From assembly GCF_002386345.1 (NCBI RefSeq), contig NZ_CP023507.1:744001-808000 (forward strand): DNA of 64,000 nucleotides. The letters run 5' to 3'. The notes under the pieces were generated by a model. The model ran no database searches and was not told the origin of the DNA. It worked only from the letters and a program-made list of their open reading frames with translations. Made by a program: the position numbers and the translations under genes. Of this stretch, positions 59,134 through 64,000 are shown piece after piece. Each line of letters starts with the position of its first letter. The first letter of the stretch is position 1. Source of the stretch: Streptococcus oralis (GTDB taxonomy: Bacteria > Bacillota > Bacilli > Lactobacillales > Streptococcaceae).

Positions 59134-59569
59134 GTACGTTCAGTCTGTTTCACTCGAAGACTTTGGTAGACCTTTTATACACCAAGCCCAGTGGAATTCT
59201 CGTCTACGTTCGACAGGTGGGCGATTTTTCCCCAAGGATGGGCATTTGGACTTTAATCCCAAGGTCTATAATGAACTAGGTTTGGAAGTCTTTCGCAAAA
59301 TCGTGCGCCATGAACTCTGTCACTATCACCTTTATTTTCAGAAAAAAGGATATCGACATAAGGACCGAGATTTTAAAGAACTTTTGAAAGAAGTGGATGG
59401 ACTGCGCTATGTACCACCCATGAAAACACAATCTCAAAGTGCTTACCTAGTCTATCAGTGCCAATCTTGCCAGCAAAGTTATCAGCGTAAGAGAAGGATT
59501 GATACCAAACGCTATCGTTGTGGCGTCTGCCGTGGTAAACTCGTCATCTTAAATCGGCCTAAGGACTGA
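59120..59569 (+). CDS. SprT-family zinc-metalloprotease-like protein
   Basis: A 149-residue protein with the zincin motif HELCHYH (about residues 63-69) and a C-terminal zinc ribbon CQSCQQSY...CGVCRG. SprT proteins are related to the Spartan DNA-protein crosslink protease; bacterial function is not settled. The start at 59120 overlaps the tex stop by 14 nt and gives MNLTEYVQ. A longer frame from 59087 runs inside tex. Confidence 0.86.
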   Translation: MNLTEYVQSVSLEDFGRPFIHQAQWNSRLRSTGGRFFPKDGHLDFNPKVYNELGLEVFRKIVRHELCHYHLYFQKKGYRHKDRDFKELLKEVDGLRYVPPMKTQSQSAYLVYQCQSCQQSYQRKRRIDTKRYRCGVCRGKLVILNRPKD

Positions 59570-59628
59570 TGTTTGTGAACCTGTTTCATGCTATACTACT
59601 TGTAAGAATACCGAAAGAGGAACAAATC

Positions 59629-59901
59629 ATGAATAATAAATTTTATAAAATGAAACGAAATAGTATGGTATCGGGAGTTTTAGCTGGTCTATCAGACAAG
59701 TGGAATTTTGATGTGACTCTAGTTCGCTTTCTCTTTGCTATTTTTACCATATCAAATTTTGGGATTGGCGTGATTATCTACATCATCCTAGCCTCTATCC
59801 TGCCAACTAAGGAAGAAATCGAAGCAGAAATGTATGGAACAGGACCACGCAAACGCAAGGAAGCCCAAGCCATTGAAGACAATGATGGATGGTTTTGGTG
59901 A
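59629..59901 (+). CDS. PspC-domain membrane protein
   Basis: A 90-residue protein with a PspC domain at about 5-62: SGVLAGLSDKWNFDVTLVRFLF (in part) and a hydrophobic helix GVIIYIILASILP. The tail is charged and ends DNDGWFW. PspC domains act in cell-envelope stress signalling in other bacteria. AGAGG lies before the ATG at 59629; a longer frame from 59569 is not supported. Confidence 0.85.
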   Translation: MNNKFYKMKRNSMVSGVLAGLSDKWNFDVTLVRFLFAIFTISNFGIGVIIYIILASILPTKEEIEAEMYGTGPRKRKEAQAIEDNDGWFW

Positions 59902-59917
59902 TAATAGTTGAAGCATG

Positions 59918-59947
59918 AACTTCGTCCAAGAGGACGAAGTTTTTTTA
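59918..59947 (+). terminator. Intrinsic terminator of the PspC gene
   Basis: AACTTCGTCC-AAGA-GGACGAAGTT followed by TTTTTT; it separates the cassette at 60015 from its left neighbour. Confidence 0.9.
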
Positions 59948-59950
59948 AAC

Positions 59951-59980
59951 TTGTCAAATCAAATCCTGAAATGGTATAAT
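59951..59980 (+). promoter_or_regulatory. Promoter of the three-gene cassette
   Basis: TTGTCA (59951-59956), 18 nt, TGG-TATAAT extended -10 (59975-59980), with AGAGAG as ribosome binding site at 60003-60008. Confidence 0.75.
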
Positions 59981-60014
59981 AAATCAGTGAATACAATAAT
60001 TTAGAGAGATTAAT

Positions 60015-61703
60015 ATGGCTAACGAAAATAAAACGTTTGAATTACAAAGTTCTGAAATTGACTTTGACTATGAACAGTTACTTGAAATAGAAAATTCTTT
60101 AGAAAATAACCTTAAGGATGTTGTTGAACACATAGAGCAAGTTGATATAGATAGAGAAAAATTACAAAATAATGAATACCTTCAAGAATCTATTGAAAAT
60201 ATAGTTTGGGAACAAGTACAACTTCAACTTGCTGCCCAAATAGGTGAAGAGTTTATTAAAGATAACAACGGTCAAACTCTAGATTTACGAAAAGACGCAC
60301 ATATACAAACTGCTGAAAATTTTGAAAAAGGAAAACTAGCAACTCATAATAGAGATGTCGATTATCAAGAAAGATACGATACTTGGCAAAATAATTTTGT
60401 TAAAGATGACTTAGGAAATATTAAAACACACTCAACTCGTTCAGGAAAAATTGTAAATACTTTAACCAAAGATGCGAGAAAACCATTTGACGCAGGACGA
60501 CCAACAGGTTCAAAAGAAAAAGGAACTCAGATGGATCATACAGTTTCTGCAGGAGAGATTATACGTGATCCAAAGGCAAATGCTTTTTTGACAAAGGAAG
60601 AGCAGATTGCTTTTGCAAATAGTAAAGTTAACCTTAACGAAATTAGGAGTGAAGTTAATCAAGCGAAGGGTGATCAATCTACAACTGAATTATTTGATAA
60701 TCCAAATTCTAAAGGGCAATACGCTAGAGAAGTCCATAATATTAGTTCAAAAGAAGAGAAACAGTTAATTGAGAAAGATAAAGAGGCACGCGAGGAATAC
60801 GATAGAGTAAGAGATGAAGCTGAGAAGCGAGCTATAAAATCTGGTAAAAAATCACGACGTGACGAGGCTTTAAAAGTTTCAGGAAAAGCTTTTAAAGCAG
60901 CTCTTTTACAGTTACTATCAGAATTTTTGCGAGAGTTAATTTCAAAATTTATCTCTTGGCTTAAAGAGACAGAGAGAAACTTATCAACTTTTATTGAAAA
61001 GATAAAAGAGGCCATCATTTCATTTGTAAACAACTTATCAAACCACTTATTAAACGTTGGGAAATCAGTGGTTACGATGATAGCTTCTGCGATAGTTGGA
61101 CCTGTAATTAACACTTTTCTTAAAGCTTGGACATTTATTCACCAAGGTTGGAAGTCATTAAAAGAAGCAATTGATTATCTAAACAATCCAGATAACAAAG
61201 AAAAAAGTGTTCAGATAATGATGCTAGAAATCGGTAAAATTGTTGTTGCTGGTTTATCGGCTACTGGGGCAATTGTACTAGGAGAAACTTTAGGAGCTTC
61301 TCTCACAGCTAGTTTTCCAGTCCTAGCTGTTTCTATACCACTTTTAGGAACAATCGGCAGTGTTATTGGAACTTTTATGGGAGCGACCTTATCTGGAATT
61401 ATTGGCGCTTTTGTATTAAAAATGATTGATCAGCAAATTGTCAATAAACAGATTACTGAATTAAGTTCTAAGAAAATTGATCAAAATAATGAAATGTTAG
61501 TAATCAAAGATCAATTACTAGATGTAAAGAGCATAAAGCTTCAAGTAGAACAAGATTCTGTTATCAATACTATTAAGGAAAGACACGATATGGCTGCTTC
61601 AATAATGAAAGAAAAGCTATCAGATATTTTTGAAGAATCTACAAGAGACGAAAAAAGTGACTTTGATGAGATTGATGCATTATTACAAGATTTACTAGAT
61701 TAA
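60015..61703 (+). CDS. HNH-like nuclease with a membrane region (cassette gene 1)
   Basis: A 562-residue protein I do not recognise as a family. It opens with an acidic, glutamate-rich segment (about 1-95). An HNH-like motif follows at about 173-220: MDHTV (D174, H175), NLN (N206) and NQAKGD (N215, K218), matching the DH...N...NxxK pattern of HNH nucleases. A charged helical linker (about 235-300) comes next, then hydrophobic stretches (about 347-375 and 400-472) and a helical tail ending in an acidic DALLQDLLD. Base composition is low: 16 of 60 bases are G or C at 60061-60120. It is the first gene of the cassette. Confidence 0.8.
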   Translation: MANENKTFELQSSEIDFDYEQLLEIENSLENNLKDVVEHIEQVDIDREKLQNNEYLQESIENIVWEQVQLQLAAQIGEEFIKDNNGQTLDLRKDAHIQTAENFEKGKLATHNRDVDYQERYDTWQNNFVKDDLGNIKTHSTRSGKIVNTLTKDARKPFDAGRPTGSKEKGTQMDHTVSAGEIIRDPKANAFLTKEEQIAFANSKVNLNEIRSEVNQAKGDQSTTELFDNPNSKGQYAREVHNISSKEEKQLIEKDKEAREEYDRVRDEAEKRAIKSGKKSRRDEALKVSGKAFKAALLQLLSEFLRELISKFISWLKETERNLSTFIEKIKEAIISFVNNLSNHLLNVGKSVVTMIASAIVGPVINTFLKAWTFIHQGWKSLKEAIDYLNNPDNKEKSVQIMMLEIGKIVVAGLSATGAIVLGETLGASLTASFPVLAVSIPLLGTIGSVIGTFMGATLSGIIGAFVLKMIDQQIVNKQITELSSKKIDQNNEMLVIKDQLLDVKSIKLQVEQDSVINTIKERHDMAASIMKEKLSDIFEESTRDEKSDFDEIDALLQDLLD

Positions 61704-61713
61704 GGAGATAAAT

Positions 61714-62436
61714 ATGGAACAAGAAGTAGTTGAGCAAGAACAGGAAAAATTTGAAATAAACATTAGCAAACATGATTTCGATGAAGCGAAAGAGCATCTG
61801 AAAGAGTTTGCTGAACAAAGTCAAGATGAACTGTATTTTGATAAAGTTAGAACTCACGATGATTTCTTCGGTTTTGAGTTTGCTGAACATGGAGTGACAG
61901 GAAACGAGTTTAATACGTTAGTTGAACAAACTCAAAATTACATTTCAAAATTTTATGATAATCAACAAACACTTATTGAAGAATTTGGTCAAGTTTATAA
62001 AGCTTTAGAAGCGCTGGATAAAGATTATATTCAAGCTATTCTTTCTTCTGTAGCTGCCATTGAACATAACAACAAAAAAATTCTGAAAGAGCAGGCTCGT
62101 ATTGATAAAACCATAGAGAAACAAAAATTAACATTAGAAGCTCTTAAGCAGTTTAAAGAGAAATTTAACGAAGAAAAAAGTAAAAATTCTATCGTCGAAC
62201 ATGAGGAACGACTTTCTACACTAGATGATAGAATTGTCAACTTAGAGGGCGCTGTTAGTCAGCTTCCTTTGGAACCAGTCTCTCACACTGCTGAGATTGA
62301 AGAACTCAGAAGAGAGTTGAAAGAAAGTAAAGAACAAATTCAACTTATTTCCAATCGACTACTTACAGTTTTTATCATATCTGGAGTATCTATTGGAATG
62401 TTAATTATTGCTTTACTTTTTATGTTTTTGAGGTAG
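61714..62436 (+). CDS. Coiled-coil protein with a C-terminal membrane anchor (cassette gene 2)
   Basis: A 240-residue protein, acidic at the N-terminus and helical throughout, with heptad-rich coiled coils at about 110-215. A single hydrophobic segment TVFIISGVSIGMLIIALLFMFL (in part) lies at residues 217-238, leaving the bulk cytoplasmic (tail-anchored topology). I do not recognise a domain. It starts 10 nt after gene 1 (AAGGAG site) and ends 3 nt before gene 3. Confidence 0.82.
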   Translation: MEQEVVEQEQEKFEINISKHDFDEAKEHLKEFAEQSQDELYFDKVRTHDDFFGFEFAEHGVTGNEFNTLVEQTQNYISKFYDNQQTLIEEFGQVYKALEALDKDYIQAILSSVAAIEHNNKKILKEQARIDKTIEKQKLTLEALKQFKEKFNEEKSKNSIVEHEERLSTLDDRIVNLEGAVSQLPLEPVSHTAEIEELRRELKESKEQIQLISNRLLTVFIISGVSIGMLIIALLFMFLR

Positions 62437-62439
62437 ATT

Positions 62440-63561
62440 ATGACTATATCCCGTGATAAACTAATTGAGAGCGCCAAAAAATTGGATCGACAACTGGGTA
62501 ATGAGTCGACTTTTCTCACAAAAGTGAATGAGATTATAATTGATCATTCAGACACAAATAAAGTAGCAGATTTATATAAATCTATATATTTATTTCAAAA
62601 AGAGAATAAAATAAGCAAGATAAGTCAAACGCTAAAAGAATTATCTGATAATTTAGCTTGTTATTTAGGTTACTCTTATCTTTTTGAAATACTAGGGAAG
62701 GAGTTAGGAAAACGTAACAACTCTTCTTTGGATGAATTGATGAAGGAATTAAATCAATTAGTTGGTTTACAAAAAGTTAAAGAGGAAGTTTCGAGGTTAG
62801 TTATATATCAAAAGGTTCAGTCCAAAAGAAAAGAGTCTGGGCTAAAAGTACCAAAGAGAACTTTACATATGGCGTTTATGGGGAATCCTGGTACTGGAAA
62901 GACGACAGTGGCCAGAATTGTAGGTCGGATGTATTATCAATTAGGCCTTCTTTCAAAGGGGCATTTTACCGAAGTCTCCAGAACAGATTTAATCGCTGGT
63001 TATCAAGGTCAAACTGCTTTAAAAGTAAAAAGTGTCATTGAAAAAGCAAAAGGTGGCGTTTTATTCATAGATGAAGCTTATAGTATTACAGAAAATGACA
63101 ATACGGATTCATATGGACGAGAATGTTTAACAGAATTGACAAAGGCTCTAGAGTATTCAAGAGATGATCTAATTGTTATTGTTGCAGGATATACTGATCC
63201 AATGAATCATTTTTTTGAATCGAATCCTGGTCTGAAGTCTCGCTTTAATTATTTTATTAATTTTGAAAATTATTCTTCTACAGAATTGTTAGATATTCTT
63301 GAAACTATAGCAAGAAAAGATGACTACCAGATAGACGATAAGTTGAAAGAAATATTATTAAATTATTTTAATGATAAGTTAGAAAGTAATCTTACCAATT
63401 TTTCTAACGGTCGTTTTGTTCGAAATCTTTATGAAGATTTAATAATGAATCAAGCAGTTCGAATTGATCAAAGTGAAAATTTGACTTCAAAAGATTTAAC
63501 CTTGTTGATAAAAGAAGACTTTTCTTTAGAAGAAAACTGTTCTGCTTATATAGAAATATAA
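62440..63561 (+). CDS. CbxX/SpoVK-type AAA+ ATPase (cassette gene 3)
   Basis: A 373-residue ATPase. A helical N-terminal region (about 1-105) precedes an AAA+ domain of the CbxX/CfqX-SpoVK family: LVGLQKVKEEV, Walker A GNPGTGKTT (K154), SRTDLIAGYQGQTA and Walker B LFIDEAY (D211, E212). IVAGYTDPM and the arginine-finger-like NPGLKSRFNY follow. Such ATPases remodel partner proteins (RuBisCO activase CbbX, EccA of type VII secretion). With genes 1 and 2 it forms an operon, so the partner is probably one of them. Confidence 0.88.
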   Translation: MTISRDKLIESAKKLDRQLGNESTFLTKVNEIIIDHSDTNKVADLYKSIYLFQKENKISKISQTLKELSDNLACYLGYSYLFEILGKELGKRNNSSLDELMKELNQLVGLQKVKEEVSRLVIYQKVQSKRKESGLKVPKRTLHMAFMGNPGTGKTTVARIVGRMYYQLGLLSKGHFTEVSRTDLIAGYQGQTALKVKSVIEKAKGGVLFIDEAYSITENDNTDSYGRECLTELTKALEYSRDDLIVIVAGYTDPMNHFFESNPGLKSRFNYFINFENYSSTELLDILETIARKDDYQIDDKLKEILLNYFNDKLESNLTNFSNGRFVRNLYEDLIMNQAVRIDQSENLTSKDLTLLIKEDFSLEENCSAYIEI

Positions 63562-63634
63562 TTAATTGAAAGAATACATCATCAAATTGTAGCTACATTT
63601 CTTACTGATTGATTCAGACTGAATAGTGAATTTT

Positions 63635-63660
63635 AACCCTTGCATCCGCAAGGGTTTTCT
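63635..63660 (+). terminator. Intrinsic terminator of the cassette
   Basis: AACCCTTGC-ATCC-GCAAGGGTT followed by TTCT, 74 nt after the AAA+ gene. Confidence 0.88.
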
Positions 63661-63676
63661 TCTTGCCTTTCTTTTA

Positions 63677-63685
63677 TGGTAAAAT
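63677..63685 (+). promoter_or_regulatory. Extended -10 upstream of the palindrome
   Basis: TGGTAAAAT (TAAAAT at 63680-63685) would start transcription near 63692, placing the palindrome in the leader. Confidence 0.5.
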
Positions 63686-63710
63686 ATTGATAGCGAAATT
63701 GCTTGTTTTT

Positions 63711-63738
63711 TTTAATCTTACAAAAATGTAAGATTAAA
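63711..63738 (+). promoter_or_regulatory. Perfect 12-bp palindromic operator candidate
   Basis: TTTAATCTTACA (63711-63722) and TGTAAGATTAAA (63727-63738) are perfect reverse complements around AAAA. A related half-site TGTAAGGTTA lies just downstream (63748-63757). No T-run follows, so this is more like a repressor site than a terminator. It precedes a small peptide gene and an ABC-transporter gene. Confidence 0.6.
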
Positions 63739-63819
63739 GTCTCTTTTGTAAGGTTAGGTTATGGCAAGACCTCTTTTTTTGAGATAAACTAGACTCATAA
63801 AGAACAAAGGAGCAAAACC

Positions 63820-63930
63820 ATGAAAAGAATCTTACATAAGAAAACAAGAAAACCAAGTCAAAAAGATATCGAGCGTGTTCAACTGGGATGCGCTATGATG
63901 CAAGCACAGTTTCAATTGATGGGATATTAA
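63820..63930 (+). CDS. Small 36-residue basic protein
   Basis: MKRILHKKTRKPSQKDIERV opens a 36-residue peptide that ends QLMGY. AAAGGAG at 63806-63812 is a strong ribosome binding site. It lies 13 nt before an ABC-transporter gene and is probably cotranscribed with it. It has no signal peptide; the function is unknown. Confidence 0.65.
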   Translation: MKRILHKKTRKPSQKDIERVQLGCAMMQAQFQLMGY

Positions 63931-63943
63931 GAAGGAGAAAATC

Positions 63944-64000
63944 ATGACACTTTTAGATGTAAAACACGTTCAAAAAATCTATAAAACACGTTTCCAAGGC
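63944..64000 (+). CDS. ABC-transporter ATP-binding protein (partial, N-terminus only)
   Basis: GAAGGAGAAA precedes an ATG at 63944; the 19 residues in the window (MTLLDVKHVQKIYKTRFQG) match the start of MacB/SalX-type antimicrobial-peptide ABC ATPases of streptococci, from memory. The rest lies outside the window. The upstream palindrome may regulate it. Confidence 0.7.
   Translation, partial: MTLLDVKHVQKIYKTRFQG

Overview
The window is chromosomal DNA from a low-GC Firmicute. It is almost certainly a Mitis-group Streptococcus (S. mitis / S. oralis / S. pneumoniae relatives). The evidence is near-identity, from memory, of many proteins to pneumococcal GyrA, TopA, DprA, XseA, TruB, SrtA and RibF; familiar gene blocks such as ldh-gyrA-srtA, xseA-xseB-ispA-tlyA-argR-recN and rnc-smc; strong Shine-Dalgarno sequences; and extended -10 (TGnTATAAT) promoters. 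No insertion sequence, prophage, CRISPR array or BOX/RUP repeat was recognised.

Layout. 1-4.2 kb: end of an unknown gene, tRNA-Tyr and tRNA-Gln, rpsA, the GAF-type methionine sulfoxide reductase gene with dnaX, and a small membrane protein. 4.3-10.2 kb: the SUF iron-sulfur operon sufC-sufD-sufS-sufU-sufB, an unknown gene, and a decayed second copy of the sufB 3' end. 10.3-15.1 kb: amino-acid permease, YitT-like protein, DegV protein, HU and lactate dehydrogenase. 15.2-23.5 kb: gyrA-srtA, a formate/nitrite-type channel behind a cre site, a MetY-type sulfhydrylase, a DUF2130 protein and an AT-rich unknown membrane protein. 23.5-33.3 kb: truB, udk, the xseA-xseB-ispA-tlyA-argR-recN-phosphoesterase run, and lepA. 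33.4-39.0 kb: lipoprotein, dprA with a competence-box-like site, topA, YbaN-like protein, cutC and a YjbR-like protein. 39.1-45.0 kb: a leucine operon with a complete leader-peptide attenuator, leuA-leuB-(DUF1294)-leuC-leuD, then a Sua5/YrdC-like gene. 45.2-48.2 kb: an McrB/McrC-type modification-dependent restriction pair. 48.3-54.9 kb: guaC behind a structured leader, tRNA-Arg(CCG), rnc-smc and ribF. 55.0-59.9 kb: a divergent two-gene permease unit with an upstream 43-residue protein, tex, sprT and a PspC-domain gene. 60.0-63.6 kb: an AT-rich three-gene cassette. 63.6-64 kb: a perfect 12-bp palindrome, a 36-residue peptide gene and the start of an ABC-transporter ATPase gene.

The most interesting region is the 60.0-63.6 kb cassette. 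Its three genes are separated by 10 and 3 nt and share one promoter. They encode a 562-residue protein with an HNH-nuclease-like motif and a long hydrophobic region, a 240-residue coiled-coil protein with a C-terminal membrane anchor, and a CbxX/SpoVK-type AAA+ ATPase. I do not recognise this combination; a membrane-associated nuclease system, possibly anti-phage or inter-bacterial, is my inference.

A second theme is translation initiation. At least four genes (fRMsr, DUF3272, ribF, tex) have TGnTAnAAT exactly 6 nt before the ATG with no Shine-Dalgarno, which predicts leaderless mRNAs. xseA and metY have the same arrangement (7 nt) at an extra upstream ATG: a 7-codon mini-ORF before xseA and an in-frame 8-codon extension of metY. 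Start codons were chosen from Shine-Dalgarno or promoter positions and from remembered family N-termini, so many differ from the longest open frame.
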